A stretch of DNA of 64,000 nt from Pirellulales bacterium (GTDB lineage Bacteria > Planctomycetota > Planctomycetia > Pirellulales > DATAWG01), in assembly GCA_036267355.1 (NCBI GenBank), contig DATAWG010000034.1:1-64000 (forward strand), given 5' to 3'. The notes below the pieces were generated by a model that was not told where the DNA came from, made no database searches, and saw nothing but the letters and a program-made list of their open reading frames with translations. Shown here one piece after another: positions 53,401-63,568 of this stretch. Made by a program: the position numbers and the translations under genes. The first letter of the stretch is position 1. The number at the start of each line of letters is the position of its first letter.

Positions 53401-54425
53401 CCGACAATCTGGCCGATGTCGCGGCGCAAGTCGCAGCGAACCGGCAAGGCGTCGTGCAACTCGAAGCGCTCGTGGCGCGGGAGGGTTGGCCGATGATCGA
53501 GGCCTATATGCGGCACATTCAAACTGCGGCCGAGCGGAAGACACGGATCGCCCTTTCCCGGCTTTCGCCCGGCCGGCGCGAGTTTGTCGATCATCTCGAC
53601 GATGGTTCGCCGATTCGAGTCGCGATCACGCTATTCCCCGGTTCCGATGGGCCGGCCGCCGAAATCGATTTCACGGGCACGGGCCCGGTGCTACCCGGAA
53701 ACCTGAATGCCAATCAGGCGATTGTCACGGCGGCGCTGATGTATGTGCTGCGGCTGTTGATCGATGAAGATATTCCGCTGAACGAAGGCGTATTGTCACC
53801 GGTGCGCGTGGTGTTGCCGGAGTGTTTGTTGAATCCACCGTCGCGTGATCGGCCGGAGCTTTGCGCCGCGATGGCGGGGGGCAATGTCGAAACCTCGCAG
53901 CGCGTCGTCGATGTGTTGCTGGGCGCATTCGGTTTGGCCGCGGCCAGCCAAGGCACGATGAACAATCTGCTGTTCGGCGATGCGCATTTCGGCTATTACG
54001 AAACGCTGTGCGGCGGCTCCGGCGCCACGGCCGACGAGCCCGGCGCCGACGCGGTGCACACGCACATGACCAACACGCGGCTCACCGACCCGGAAATTCT
54101 CGAGCGGCGATATCCGGTGCGGCTGTTGGGATTTTCGATTCGCCGCGGCTCCGGCGGCCGGGGACAGAGGCGCGGCGGCGATGGCGTGGTGCGCCGGCTC
54201 GAATTCTTGCGCCCCTTGGAAGTGTCGATTCTATCGCAGCGCCGCGGGCCGTATCCGCCCTACGGCATGGCGGGCGGAGAACCGGGTTCGCTTGGCCGCA
54301 ACACGCTACGCCGCGCCGACGGCACGACGCTCGATCTCGGCGCGTGCAGCCAATTTTCGCTCGCCCTGGGCGACGTTCTTACCATTGAAACGCCCGGCGG
54401 CGGCGGTTGGGGCGCGGAAGGCTGA
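50442..54425 (+). CDS. 5-oxoprolinase/hydantoinase A-B fusion
   Basis: A 1327-residue cytosolic ATP-dependent enzyme with both subunits in one chain, as in eukaryotic 5-oxoprolinase. The HyuA-like part (about 1-745) begins [18 protein letters not shown] and contains [26 protein letters not shown] and [13 protein letters not shown]. The HyuB-like part (about 805-1327) begins [20 protein letters not shown] and contains [42 protein letters not shown] and the C-terminal [18 protein letters not shown]. The joining linker (about 745-805) is low complexity and holds a dispersed repeat in frame. Substrate: 5-oxoproline or a hydantoin, not decided by sequence. The cysteine genes upstream fit a gamma-glutamyl or glutathione-related role (inference). 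Confidence 0.85.
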   Translation: MTPKLWEFWIDVGGTFTDCVARRPDGALVRHKLLSSGVTKGAAGDGTTAIEIVDPLRKSDPLGFWNGFTLRLLDSGGQVAAEASVASFDAATGGLRLVAPMDALPRVGQVYELSSGQESPILGVRYLLRLAADEPIPQVSVRLGTTRGTNALITRRGARTALVTTRGFGDLPYIGYQNRPKLFELAIHKLPVLPATVVEIDERVAADGAVLRSPDPEAIRRQLAALRPTGIESLAICLLHGFAYPAHEQLVAEIARQVGFAEISVSSVVAPLVKIVSRSDTTAMDAYLNPILRSYIARLRTALADSDLRILTSAGGLVAAEQFVGKDSILSGPAGGVVGFSRVARSAGFDRAIGFDMGGTSTDVSRFDGQYDLEYETEKSGVRVVAPMMAIETVAAGGGSICRFDGVKLVVGPDSAGADPGPACYGRGGPLTVTDLNVHSGKILPGGFPFPLDLDAVDRRLSELAAEVAAATGRRYSPAEMADGLLRVANVNMVRAIRKVSIARGCDPRQYVLVPFGGAAGQHACAVARQLGVGQLLTHPDAGLLSARGIGLADAVRHRVEGIYGPYSQETLGTVERIWDRLAEEARAEITAEDSLGQFNQEAIEIRRRMDLRYRGTDTYLTIDRPADGDFAAAFRAEHSRLYGYTHAKRPLEIVAARIEAIGRQAESLSQSGRVASRPLSTKRQTTVRFDGRPLDTQVFRRDELRPGHRFAGPAIVHEFASTTVVDPGWEAEVLSGGEILLNDTAQEEPASREPDVLARESSDEIKSSGQMPQALAAFGKQQNGNSGADGTRSVPATVDADPVLLEIFNNHFAGIAEQMGVVLRDTASSVNVKERLDFSCAIFTAHGELVVNAPHIPVHLGAMGQTVRCILADNPAIEPGDVFVTNDPYRGGSHLPDVTVVTPVHEPVALAVAGGRSPRLLFITASRAHHAEIGGMVPGSMPPKSKNLAEEGVLIRNFRLLAAGEPRFDALGELLSSAPLPSRAVADNLADVAAQVAANRQGVVQLEALVAREGWPMIEAYMRHIQTAAERKTRIALSRLSPGRREFVDHLDDGSPIRVAITLFPGSDGPAAEIDFTGTGPVLPGNLNANQAIVTAALMYVLRLLIDEDIPLNEGVLSPVRVVLPECLLNPPSRDRPELCAAMAGGNVETSQRVVDVLLGAFGLAAASQGTMNNLLFGDAHFGYYETLCGGSGATADEPGADAVHTHMTNTRLTDPEILERRYPVRLLGFSIRRGSGGRGQRRGGDGVVRRLEFLRPLEVSILSQRRGPYPPYGMAGGEPGSLGRNTLRRADGTTLDLGACSQFSLALGDVLTIETPGGGGWGAEG
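52806..52834. repeat. Dispersed repeat in the oxoprolinase fusion linker
   Basis: GGCACACGGAGTGTGCCTG, a palindrome-containing unit of a dispersed planctomycete-type repeat as I recall it, lies in frame in the linker between the HyuA-like and HyuB-like domains and encodes [11 protein letters not shown]. Its position marks the domain boundary. Confidence 0.6.
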
Positions 54426-54454
54426 ACTTCGCGCCACGCCGCGCTGCCGTGTTG

Positions 54455-57400
54455 TCAATCCGCGAGCGTCGATTGCACAACCGAAGCCGAGGGCAATTCG
54501 TGGACGAAAAGCGAATCGGCGTCCAGCGACGATCGGGCCAATTCCACGATATGCCGATGGTGCGTGAACAGGATCACTTGCGCGCGCGCCGAGAATTCGG
54601 CAAGCAATTGCAATGTCGCGGCCGATCGTTCGTCGTCGAAGCGGATCAGGATGTCGTCGACGATGAATGGAATCGGTGGATGTGTTTCGAGATATTCGCT
54701 CAGCCACGCCAGCCTCACGGCAAGAAAAAGCTGGTCGGCCGTGCCGTCGCTCATTTCCGACATGCGAACCAGCCGGTCATCGGCGGCGCGAACGGCCATG
54801 AGTTCCGGCCGCCCCTCGCTGTCAAACTCTTCCTTCAGTCCGGCAAAGGCCCCCAGCGTCAGACGGCAAAGGAATTCGCCGGCCCGCCCAATGATGGGGC
54901 CCTGGTGCCGCTTGCGATATCGCTCGATCCCTATTTTCAATGTCGCAAGCGAGATTTGGAGCCGAGCATATTCCCGGGCGGCGCCGCCGATTTGAGTCAT
55001 CAGGTCGTGGACTTGCTCGGCAGCGTCGGCAGCTTTGGCGCTTGAATCCATCATGTCGAGCGCATGCCGCTCCTCGCCGATCTTTGGGCCGAGCTGGTCC
55101 TTCAATTCGCGGTCGAGTTGGTCGATTTGTTGGTCGAGCTGGCGAATCCGCGGCTCGAGCGCGTCGGCATCTGCTGTTTGCGCTTCCGCGATGAAGACCG
55201 CCAGCGGCTGGCCGGCGCTGAAATCGCGCATCCTTTCTTCTTGACCGCGGATCGTTTTCTCGAGCTCACGGCGTTCGAACGATCGATCTTCCGCGCCGGG
55301 CAGATCGGCGACGGTTTCGCATCGGGCTTCCTGGCAGAGCGATTCCATTTGAATCTGCGCTTTCTCGATTGCTTCGCTGGCAGCGGCAAGACATTGCCGC
55401 TCGTCGGCCAACTGCTTTTCGAGCAGCGCCCGATTTCGATCGGCGGCAAGCGCGGCATGAAGTCGCTGTCCCAATTCCTCGGCGGCACGATCGGCGGGCA
55501 AATCCTTCAAGTCCGGCGCGACTTGGTCTGCCAATTCCCGAACGTCGGCCGCGAACTGTTCCATTGCCTGATCCATTTCGCCGATCCGTTCACGGGCCTC
55601 TTTGACACCTTGCTGCTTTTCGCGCAATTGCGCGAGCAGGTCGAGTACCGCGTTGGCTTCATTCGGGCTCCCAGCGGCATCGAGCGGCAAATCGGCAATC
55701 ACGGCGGCCCATTCTTTTTGCCAGGTGTCAAGCTTGACTTGGGCGGCCGATAATCTGTGCTGCGCCCGCTTCTGCTCCTTTTCCAACCGTTCCGATTCGA
55801 CGGTAAGATCGCGGTGCTGCCGAACGATGTCGGCCGCTTCATCGATCCACCGGGTGGCGGCGGCGACGAGTTGCTCGAGCGTGGGGCTCGGCGGCAGTTG
55901 TGCGGGGTCGAAGGCGGAAAGGAGTTCGACGAGGCGGCTGCGGTGTTGCTCAACCCGCTCTTGCAACTGCTGAGCCCGATCGCGCTGCCGGCGCAGCGAT
56001 TCCGCCTGTTGCACCAATTCGGCATGTTGCCGGCTCCAGCGAAGCATTTCGCGCGGCGTCAGCGGAGCATTGCAAACCGGCTGCCAAAGCCGATTCCAAT
56101 CAGCGAGTTCTCTTTCGCGGCGAGCGGCAACCGATTGCAGTTGCTCCGACAAGGCGGCGATTCGCCGGGCACACTCCGACTGCTGAGCCGCGAGTTGGGC
56201 ATGCGTGGCAACGCGATCAGCCTCGCGGCGCAAGCGGTCGGCGACCTGATCGCTGGCTTCCACGCCCCGTCCGAAGGCGGCTGCGAGTTGTTCCGAACCC
56301 CGTTCGCCCGCAAGCCACGACTGGCGAATCGACTGCCAGACTCGTTCGCGCTCTTGCCGGGCTGCTTGTAGATCGCCCTCGGTGGGCACATCGAATTCGA
56401 GCCGCAGGGCGTCGAACGTTCGCTCGAGTTCGCCCGCCTCTACGCGGTGCTCCTCCAATCGCCGATCCGCGGCTTTTTGCTCCTTGTCGATGTCGGCGAA
56501 TTCCTTTTCGAAGCGCTCGATCGTTTCCGAGAGCGGCACCGCGATCGTCTCAAGCTCGTCAATCGTGCCGAGCCAAAGCGACAAACGCCCAAGCGCGATC
56601 GCAAGTTGCTTGCTCGACGATTCACAACCGTTGCGCGCCGCCGACAGTTCCTCTTCGATGTTGCCCAGGCGAAGCGCATCTTGCACGGCCAAGGCGAGCG
56701 CGCCGGCATCGCGCGCGGCCGGCAGCCGCAGCAATTGGGCCGCGCTTTCCTGGATTGCGGGCTCCAACTCGGCCAACTTTACGTCCCAGTCTTCCACCTC
56801 CTTCACCAGCGTGCCGTATTGACTGCCAAGGTCGCGGATGCGAACTCGCTTGCTCTCGGGAAGATGCAACGTCTCGGCGGCGGCGAGATTGAGGCCATTG
56901 CCCAATTGGCGGAGCAATTCGGCGGCATCGGCTTCGAACTGCCGGGCCTTGGCATCTTGTTTGGGCCGGTCGCGCTGCGCTCGGCGATACACGCCCAATT
57001 CCTGTGCCAACGGCTCGACGGCCGATCGCCGCTCGACCAAGGAAGTCGGGATGTCTAGTTCGCCGAGCTGCTGTTGCCGTTCCTCGATCTTCGCCCGCGC
57101 GCGATTTTGCTCGCGCTCGGCATCGCGGAGATGTTGCTGTGCGGCTTGCCGGCGCTTGGTGAAATCCGCGGTCAGCAACACGGTTGCGGAAAGGGGCACG
57201 GCCTTCTGCCCCAAATCCGCGAGCCGCGCGATCAACGGCAGCGCCTTTGCGATGCGCTCCAGCCGGGATTTTTCGGCACAGGCCTCATGGAGGTCCACTT
57301 CGGCTTCTTGTTTGCGCTTGCTGGCCCGTGCGAATGCTTGATGGTGTTCTTCCCACTCGCGAGCCGGCAATTGATGGTCGCGCATGGCTCGTTTGGCGTC

Positions 57401-57970
57401 GGAGAGTTCCGTTAGGAGGCGGTTCAGATCGCGATTCCGTGCGGTGGGGGCGAACAGTTTTTCGGCATCTTTTTGCAGGCCGCTAAGAATTTCGCGCAGA
57501 TCGTTGGCCCCGCCGGCGGAGAAGAGAATCTGGCCTGTGTCGCCGCCGCCTTCGATGATTTCCTTGCCGCCTTTCACCAGCATTCCATGATCGATGCCGA
57601 AAAATGTCTTGAACCGCATCGGGTCGATTCCGCCCAAAAAACCGCGCAATGCTTCTTCTTCGACGATCGCGGAATCTTCTCGATCGCGAAGGCTCCCTTT
57701 CGCAGCCTTGCGGCGCACGAAATCGAGCTCTTCGCCTCGGTCGTTGCGCAGCCGCGCGCCGACGCGCAGCGCCGCGTAGGGGTGAACGAAATCGTCGTTC
57801 AATTGCGTCGGGAAGCCGAAGCACAGATACGTGATCGCGCGCAACGCCGAACTCTTGCCCGCTTCGTTTGGTCCGAAGATCAGGTGCAGGCCGCGCCGGC
57901 CGTCGCTGAGATCGAGCGCGAAGTCGGTGAACGGTCCGCACGCCAAGAGGCGCAGTTCCAAAATCCTCAT
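54455..57970 (-). CDS. YhaN-like SMC/SbcC-type ATPase
   Basis: An 1171-residue SbcC/Rad50-like protein. The N-terminal ATP site has Walker A GPNEAGKSS (residues 33-41). Long coiled coils fill the middle, rich in Gln, Arg, Glu and Ala. The C-terminal half-site carries the signature-like MSDGTADQLFLAVRLAWL and Walker B FIVDDILIRFDDERS. It overlaps the upstream nuclease gene by four bases and the two should form an SbcCD-like (YhaN/YhaO) complex acting on DNA ends. A zinc-hook CxxC was not found. Confidence 0.87.
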   Translation of the reverse strand: MRILELRLLACGPFTDFALDLSDGRRGLHLIFGPNEAGKSSALRAITYLCFGFPTQLNDDFVHPYAALRVGARLRNDRGEELDFVRRKAAKGSLRDREDSAIVEEEALRGFLGGIDPMRFKTFFGIDHGMLVKGGKEIIEGGGDTGQILFSAGGANDLREILSGLQKDAEKLFAPTARNRDLNRLLTELSDAKRAMRDHQLPAREWEEHHQAFARASKRKQEAEVDLHEACAEKSRLERIAKALPLIARLADLGQKAVPLSATVLLTADFTKRRQAAQQHLRDAEREQNRARAKIEERQQQLGELDIPTSLVERRSAVEPLAQELGVYRRAQRDRPKQDAKARQFEADAAELLRQLGNGLNLAAAETLHLPESKRVRIRDLGSQYGTLVKEVEDWDVKLAELEPAIQESAAQLLRLPAARDAGALALAVQDALRLGNIEEELSAARNGCESSSKQLAIALGRLSLWLGTIDELETIAVPLSETIERFEKEFADIDKEQKAADRRLEEHRVEAGELERTFDALRLEFDVPTEGDLQAARQERERVWQSIRQSWLAGERGSEQLAAAFGRGVEASDQVADRLRREADRVATHAQLAAQQSECARRIAALSEQLQSVAARRERELADWNRLWQPVCNAPLTPREMLRWSRQHAELVQQAESLRRQRDRAQQLQERVEQHRSRLVELLSAFDPAQLPPSPTLEQLVAAATRWIDEAADIVRQHRDLTVESERLEKEQKRAQHRLSAAQVKLDTWQKEWAAVIADLPLDAAGSPNEANAVLDLLAQLREKQQGVKEARERIGEMDQAMEQFAADVRELADQVAPDLKDLPADRAAEELGQRLHAALAADRNRALLEKQLADERQCLAAASEAIEKAQIQMESLCQEARCETVADLPGAEDRSFERRELEKTIRGQEERMRDFSAGQPLAVFIAEAQTADADALEPRIRQLDQQIDQLDRELKDQLGPKIGEERHALDMMDSSAKAADAAEQVHDLMTQIGGAAREYARLQISLATLKIGIERYRKRHQGPIIGRAGEFLCRLTLGAFAGLKEEFDSEGRPELMAVRAADDRLVRMSEMSDGTADQLFLAVRLAWLSEYLETHPPIPFIVDDILIRFDDERSAATLQLLAEFSARAQVILFTHHRHIVELARSSLDADSLFVHELPSASVVQSTLAD

Positions 57971-59226
57971 TTTGCCCCTCCGCGGGTCAGAAAACGATGC
58001 GAGAGAATCTGCTGCGCGTCGTCGAGCAGTTCGATCATTCCCGCCGGATCGCCGCCGGCGGGAAGATGCAATTCGTGGATCAATTCGTGCGGCAATTTTT
58101 GCCTTAGCGGTTCCAATTCAAGGGCCAACTCGCCGAGCGCTTGAGGATCGTCTCTCAGCTCGACCAGATATTGCAGCAATTCGGCGAGCGGGCCCTCGGA
58201 AAGGGCCGGCGCGTCGCGGGGCGGAGTCGTGGCGACCACGACCCGTTCGATCCATATCCGCCCGTCGCCGTGCAACAATCCTTGGGCCTTGATTTCGTGC
58301 TGCCATCGCTGCGACTCGGCCACCAATTGCTGATGGGCCGCCGAATCGCCACGCAATTCGACCCGAACCGCCAACGGCCGATCGTCGCTTGCGGCAACCA
58401 GTTCATGCAACCGCCGGGCGACGCGCTCGACGGCATCGGCGCCGGTGGCTGCGCCCGCGACATCGACAGGGCAATATTCCCACCGCAGCACATCAAGCGG
58501 CCGAAATTCTTCGACCGCATTCTCCCGATCGTCGACCGTCACGAGATAGCAGCCTTTCGCTCCGGATTCGCGGATGTGCCGGCCCTGCAGGTTTCCCGGA
58601 AACACGATCAATGGATCGCGATGAAGAATTTCGCGTTTATGGATGTGCCCCAGGGCCCAATATTGATATTCTTTGCCGCGCAGGCCGTCGAGAGTGCAAG
58701 GGGCATAGCGTTCATGCTCGCCGGAACGGGTGGCACACGTGTGCAACAGGCCGATATTGAACATGCCGCGAGCCCGGTCGGGATAGGCGGCCGCCAGATC
58801 GTCGGTCACGGCTGCCTTGGCAAAGCTTTGCCCGTGGATCGCAACGCCCAGCTCATCGAGCCGCACCGTCTCGGCACGCCTTTCCGAGAGTAGGCGAACA
58901 TTGTCGGGCAGTTCAAGAGTGCGCGTCATCTTGTTTGCCGCATCATGGTTGCCGGCAATCAAGAAAACCGGGATGCCTGCCTCGCGGAGCCGGACCATTT
59001 GGGCAATGAAGAAGAGCCCGGTGCGGAAATCCTTCCAATCGCCGTCGTACAGGTCGCCGGCAATCAGCACGAAATCGGCCGCCTCGTCGATCGCGAGCCC
59101 CACGAGATTTTCCAGAGCCTGCCGCGGGGCGTGGCGGATTTCGTCGGCCGGGGCATCGCGATCGCGATCGATTCCTCCCCGCGGGCTGTCGAGATGAATG
59201 TCGGCTGCGTGGACGAATTTGAACAT
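57967..59226 (-). CDS. YhaO-like DNA exonuclease, SbcD family
   Basis: A 419-residue calcineurin-fold nuclease. Metal-binding motifs appear in order: ADIHLDS (D9, H11), LIAGDLYDGD, IAGNHDAANK, LLHTCATRS and YWALGHIHKREI. The C-terminal third is a variable cap region. Its stop codon overlaps the yhaN-like start (ATGA), so both are translated from one transcript. As in Mre11/SbcD, it probably provides the nuclease activity to the ATPase. Confidence 0.9.
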   Translation of the reverse strand: MFKFVHAADIHLDSPRGGIDRDRDAPADEIRHAPRQALENLVGLAIDEAADFVLIAGDLYDGDWKDFRTGLFFIAQMVRLREAGIPVFLIAGNHDAANKMTRTLELPDNVRLLSERRAETVRLDELGVAIHGQSFAKAAVTDDLAAAYPDRARGMFNIGLLHTCATRSGEHERYAPCTLDGLRGKEYQYWALGHIHKREILHRDPLIVFPGNLQGRHIRESGAKGCYLVTVDDRENAVEEFRPLDVLRWEYCPVDVAGAATGADAVERVARRLHELVAASDDRPLAVRVELRGDSAAHQQLVAESQRWQHEIKAQGLLHGDGRIWIERVVVATTPPRDAPALSEGPLAELLQYLVELRDDPQALGELALELEPLRQKLPHELIHELHLPAGGDPAGMIELLDDAQQILSHRFLTRGGAK

Positions 59227-59702
59227 CTTGCGGTTCTACAAGCTTCTTAAGGTGAAACGGCGCCTTGCTCGCGATTTGGTGCGCCATGCGCCGAGAATGT
59301 GAAACATCACGCCTACAACAACCGCTCCGCGACTGATTCCGTTCATCATGCCAAAAATCTATTTCGATTTCGTCGCTACGAGGTTAATCCTGCATGTTTG
59401 CGTATTCGGCGATAGACACGTGTGCGGGATGCGGGTGATGGCCGCGAGGTGGAGATTCAACGTCGATTTATTCTAACAGTTTCAGGCCGCCGCGCCGCGA
59501 TCGTGCGAAACGGCCGCGGTCGATTGGATGGATTGCCAGATGGATTGCCAAGCGAGAAACTGCGGCCGACGGCGGCGCGCGATGGGCTGCGGCAGGTTTG
59601 ACCCGCTGGGTTTTGTGACCTAGGGTTTGATTGCACGGTGGCGCCGTGCGCTCTGCATTGGTTTTGAACTCTTCTACCGCGGCTGTTCAGTGGCGGGCCC
59701 AA
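59227..59702. other. 476-base gap with no recognised gene
   Basis: This gap separates the divergent yhaO-like and TadE-like genes. It includes AT-rich patches near 59295-59350 but no clear gene, repeat or promoter. Confidence 0.4.
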
Positions 59703-60275
59703 ATGGCTCGCGTGAGGGTTGTTGTGGACAAAACTGCCGAATTCGCCGCTTCGAGGCATCGCCGGCCGCGGTTCCGTTGGAATCGGCGTGCTGGCGATCG
59801 GCGCGGGACGGCGGTTGTCGAGGCTGCGGTAATTCTGCCGATCCTGCTGACGATGATGTTCGGCGTGTGGGAAGTCGGGCGGATGATCGAGGTCAGTCAG
59901 ATCCTCGACAATGCCGCCCGCGAAGGGGCTCGATTGGCTGCCGGTGGCTATGTCAACGGCACGGCCGTTACGACGGCCCAAGTGCAGACGGCGGTGCAAA
60001 ACTACATGACGGCCGCTGGGCTGCCGAGCGCCGCGATCAGTGGAGCACAGATCACGCTCACCTGCCTGGCGAGCACGCCGTGGACCGATCCTTACGAGGC
60101 GCAGCCGCTCGACCCGTTCACCGTGACGGTCACCATACCGTCGGGCGCGGCGTTCAACAGCTTGCGCTGGAATTTGTTGAACCAGGTCACATCGGTCACG
60201 CAATTATCGCAAACGGTTTACTGGCAGTCGGCAAATAATTCGCAGGTCGTAGTGAGCACGACGTTGCCGTATTGA
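59703..60275 (+). CDS. TadE-like pilus assembly protein
   Basis: A 190-residue single-pass membrane protein. After an Arg-rich N-terminus a TadE motif is seen: RRGTAVVEAAVILPILLTMMFGVWEVGRMIEV, with one transmembrane segment. The rest faces the periplasm and includes DNAAREGARLAAGGYV. TadE-like proteins are minor pseudopilins of Tad/Flp pili. It is the first of three such genes. ATG at 59703 follows a region without family resemblance. Confidence 0.82.
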   Translation: MARVRVVVDKTAEFAASRHRRPRFRWNRRAGDRRGTAVVEAAVILPILLTMMFGVWEVGRMIEVSQILDNAAREGARLAAGGYVNGTAVTTAQVQTAVQNYMTAAGLPSAAISGAQITLTCLASTPWTDPYEAQPLDPFTVTVTIPSGAAFNSLRWNLLNQVTSVTQLSQTVYWQSANNSQVVVSTTLPY

Positions 60276-60289
60276 GCAACGGCGGTGGG

Positions 60290-60355
60290 AAGCCCAGGGA
60301 AGGCCGGGAGCGCGGATTCAATTGGGTGGCGGCTGTGGCGGCCTTCCCTGGGCTT
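60290..60355. repeat. 17-bp perfect inverted repeat between two tadE-like genes
   Basis: 60290-60306 and 60339-60355 are exactly complementary (CGGCCTTCCCTGGGCTT). Related CGCGGCCTTCCCTGGGC sequence also occurs near 11814. Its presence argues that the next gene starts after it (GTG at 60368) and not at the TTG at 60272. Confidence 0.75.
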
Positions 60356-60367
60356 GAGGTGAATGCA

Positions 60368-60871
60368 GTGAGCGCGAAAACGGAAAACACGAATCGGTTG
60401 ATCGGCAGGCCGCGGGCGCGCCGAGGCCGCGATCGCGCGGGCAGCACCATCGTGCAAGCGGCGATCGTGCTGCCAATCGTGCTCATGTTCTTGTTCGGCA
60501 TTTTGGAGTATTCGCGCTACGTAATGCTTTTGCAGGTGATGACCAATGCGGCCCGCGAGGGTTGCCGCTACGCGGTGATGCACACCGATTCGGTGACCAT
60601 CAACACGACAACCTACGGCAGCGCGACGTCGAACGTCGACACGATCATCACCAATATGCTGGGGGGCCAGACGCTGTCGAGCCAATCGATCGGCATCTAC
60701 GCTTCCGATGCGCTCGGGAACAACGTGGGCACCTGGGAAGACGCCGCGGCGGGCCAATGGATCACGGTGAAAATCACCGGCAATTTCAATTCGATCTTGC
60801 CGAAATTGCTCGGTATGTCGAGCACGATTCCGATCACCGCCGAAGTAGTCATGCGATCCGAGGGGAATTGA
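60368..60871 (+). CDS. Second TadE-like pilus assembly protein
   Basis: A 167-residue single-pass membrane protein with GSTIVQAAIVLPIVLMFLFGILEYSRYVML as the TadE-type segment, followed by TNAAREGCRYAVMHT, very like its neighbour. The start is uncertain: TTG at 60272 overlaps the preceding stop but would force translation through a palindromic repeat, so I prefer GTG at 60368. It probably works with the neighbouring TadE-like and VWA proteins in one pilus or secretion system. Confidence 0.78.
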   Translation: MSAKTENTNRLIGRPRARRGRDRAGSTIVQAAIVLPIVLMFLFGILEYSRYVMLLQVMTNAAREGCRYAVMHTDSVTINTTTYGSATSNVDTIITNMLGGQTLSSQSIGIYASDALGNNVGTWEDAAAGQWITVKITGNFNSILPKLLGMSSTIPITAEVVMRSEGN

Positions 60872-60929
60872 AAAAGGGGTCGGGGACCAGGGGTCAAGGA
60901 TCAGAAGTCAGAAGCGAGTCTTTCTCATC

Positions 60930-63482
60930 ATGGTCGATTGTATGCAAGCAAATTCATCGAACTGTTTTCGTCCGCGGCGGAAGTGCCGAAACGGCTGTCG
61001 TCGGCCGCGCCGTGGAATGGTGCTGGTGCTGTTTCTGGTGACGCTGGTCACGCTGTTTACGTTCCTCGCGCTCGCCATCGATCTGGGCATGTTGGCCGTC
61101 GCGCGAACGCAATGCCAGGCTGCCGCCGACGCCGCTGCCATGGCCGGCACGCGCACGCTCAACGGCGTTTCCTCGACGAACAACAATTATTCCGCCGTCA
61201 GTCCGCAAGCCCTTTCCGCGGCCGAGGGAAATTCGATTCTCGGCAACGCGGTGCAATCGAGTCAGGTGACAATCAATATCGGCCGGTATGCCTATAACAC
61301 CAGCGCGCAACAGTTCGAGGGAGAAATCCCCGGCACCTCGGGCACGAACTACACGCTGGTGCAAGCCCAGGTCACGACAAATCTCGGCACCAAATTGGGC
61401 TTCTCGAAAGTGTTCGGCTTCGTGCCGACGAACATCACCACCACGGCCACCGGCGTCCATCGGCCGCTCGATGTTTGCGTGATCAACGATTTCACCGGGT
61501 CGATGCGGTTCTCCAGCTTGCTGGGCCAGCCATACTATGGCAATCGCAACTCGAACAATCCGGACAGCGTGTATCCCACTTGGGGAGCGTATTCCGACAC
61601 GACAGACGCCGCCATGCAAGCCACGTCGTTCACCAGCCCCTGGGATGCCGCCAATATCACGACCACCACCAGCGACGGCCGCCCGCCGATTTGCGGCGAC
61701 TTTTACACAAATACGACCGGCACTTCGGCGTTCACCGCCGCTTCGAGCAGCTACGCCACTACGCCCAGCGGCGATGTGCCGTTGAAAACCAGCAAGAACA
61801 CCAGCAGCACGTGGGGCCAAACGCTTGCCAGCATTCTGAGCATCAGCAATCCCACTACTTCGACCTACGACAGCACTTTCGAAAGCTCGGGCTACAAGGC
61901 CTACAGCATGGCCTCGAAGTTCAATCGATACACGCTCGGCCCGGGCTACTACGGCAAAACGTTTTTCATTTGGCCCCCCGATCCATCGAACGGCACCGAT
62001 GGCAAGACCAACGACTGGCGGCAGCGCTACTTCCTCTATCCGGGCACGTCGACCGCCATGAACGACAATTCGCGCCTGTGGGACAGCAGCGGCAATTGGA
62101 AGACGCCCGGGAGTTCGACGTATCAGATCAATTACAACGCGATCCTGGCTTGGATCACAAGCAGCCCGAATCCATTCCCCTCGACCATGATGTCGGGCCG
62201 CATCGTTTATTACACATCGATCCCGACCACGATCAGCACCGCGACCGATCCGCCGACCGATTTGAACCAACGGTTTTGGAAGGATTACATCGACTATTGC
62301 CTTGGTCTGATCGACAACTACGACGGCACCTGGCAAACGCTCAACAACGGCAGCACGGGCCTGACAGGCTACGGCAACGATTATTCGTGGGGCACCGTGA
62401 AAATCACCGCGTTGAGCAGCCTGCACCAGACCAGCGGCAAGCCGTTCATGTATTACGGCGACAACCCGCAGCGGCCGGGCCTGCATTTCTGGTTCGGGCC
62501 GATGACGATGATTGATTTTCTCGGCTGCTACAACATCTGGTACAACGTCAGCCCGTATTGCTCGCGGTATTGCTGGTGGCCGGGCACTTGCCACGAATCG
62601 CCGCTCTACGCCTGCAAACTCGGTATCCAGGCGGCGCTGACCGACATCCAAGACAACCATCCCAACAACGACGTTTCGCTGATTTTTTTCAGTACGCCGC
62701 GCTCGTATTCGGGCGAAAACGACGACACGCGGTTCAACCGCGTGCGCGTCGGTCTGAGTCAGAATTATTCGAACATGACCGATTCGCTCTGGTATCCGCC
62801 GGCAACCGTGGGCAATTCGAGCGCGACGGTGACGCCCTACGATTCCGACAATATCGAGGTGCCCCGCGCCACGGGCGGCACTTGCTATGCCTATTCGCTG
62901 ATGCTGGCCTTCAACCAGTTCAGCAGCAATTCGACGCTCGTGAACTACAGCGTCGGCCAGCCGGCGGGCGATGCCGGCGGCAATGGCCGCATCGGCGCCC
63001 AAAAAGTCATTATTTTCGAAACCGACGGCGCTCCCAACACGACCGCTTCCGCCAGTTTCACCAACGGCGGGGCTTACAATTCCTACTATAAAGTCCGCTA
63101 CAACTACGGCAGCCCATCCACCAGCGATTATCCAACCAATATCAATGGCTACGACGACAACGACTCGACCGTCACCAGCCAAATTGACGCGATTTGTAGC
63201 CAATTGGCCGCACAAACCACGGCCACATCGCCGGGCTATTCGACATCTTCCAAACCGCTTTTGATCCATTGCATCGGTTTCGGGCCCTATTTCGACTCCG
63301 GCAGTTCGACCTACACGGCCAACGTGGCCACGCTCAACGAGATGCAGATTCTCGGCAACGTCACCGACGGAATGCCCAGCTACAAGATCATCGATGGCAC
63401 GCAGACGCAGGTGATCAACGATTTGCAGCAAGCGTTTACGATCATTTTGCAGAGCGGCGTGCAAGTCGCGCTGATTCAGTGA
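60930..63482 (+). CDS. TadG-like VWA-domain pilus protein
   Basis: An 850-residue protein. An Arg/Cys-rich N-terminus (about 1-30) precedes RRGMVLVLFLVTLVTLFTFLALAIDLGML, the TadG-type membrane helix, and ARTQCQAAADAAAMAGTRTL. A VWA fold follows, split by a large Tyr/Thr/Asn/Trp-rich insertion: VCVINDFTGSMRFSS (MIDAS-like, D-x-T-G-S), and later VSLIFFSTP, KVIIFETDGAPN and LLIHCIGFGPYF. The MIDAS motif is slightly unusual (Thr for the typical Ser). It likely faces the periplasm in the Tad apparatus and may bind substrates or surfaces. No tad secretin or ATPase gene is present in this window. Confidence 0.83.
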   Translation: MVDCMQANSSNCFRPRRKCRNGCRRPRRGMVLVLFLVTLVTLFTFLALAIDLGMLAVARTQCQAAADAAAMAGTRTLNGVSSTNNNYSAVSPQALSAAEGNSILGNAVQSSQVTINIGRYAYNTSAQQFEGEIPGTSGTNYTLVQAQVTTNLGTKLGFSKVFGFVPTNITTTATGVHRPLDVCVINDFTGSMRFSSLLGQPYYGNRNSNNPDSVYPTWGAYSDTTDAAMQATSFTSPWDAANITTTTSDGRPPICGDFYTNTTGTSAFTAASSSYATTPSGDVPLKTSKNTSSTWGQTLASILSISNPTTSTYDSTFESSGYKAYSMASKFNRYTLGPGYYGKTFFIWPPDPSNGTDGKTNDWRQRYFLYPGTSTAMNDNSRLWDSSGNWKTPGSSTYQINYNAILAWITSSPNPFPSTMMSGRIVYYTSIPTTISTATDPPTDLNQRFWKDYIDYCLGLIDNYDGTWQTLNNGSTGLTGYGNDYSWGTVKITALSSLHQTSGKPFMYYGDNPQRPGLHFWFGPMTMIDFLGCYNIWYNVSPYCSRYCWWPGTCHESPLYACKLGIQAALTDIQDNHPNNDVSLIFFSTPRSYSGENDDTRFNRVRVGLSQNYSNMTDSLWYPPATVGNSSATVTPYDSDNIEVPRATGGTCYAYSLMLAFNQFSSNSTLVNYSVGQPAGDAGGNGRIGAQKVIIFETDGAPNTTASASFTNGGAYNSYYKVRYNYGSPSTSDYPTNINGYDDNDSTVTSQIDAICSQLAAQTTATSPGYSTSSKPLLIHCIGFGPYFDSGSSTYTANVATLNEMQILGNVTDGMPSYKIIDGTQTQVINDLQQAFTIILQSGVQVALIQ

Positions 63483-63568
63483 TCTATATTTGCACGGCAG
63501 GAGAGCGGGGGCGGCGCGGCGACGGCGACCGTCACGACCGTCTTCCAGTGCCGCACCCTGTTGCCCCC

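Noticed and set aside
60272-60367. TTG start for the second TadE-like protein
   Set aside because: It would translate a 17-bp inverted repeat; GTG at 60368 follows the repeat and precedes the conserved region.
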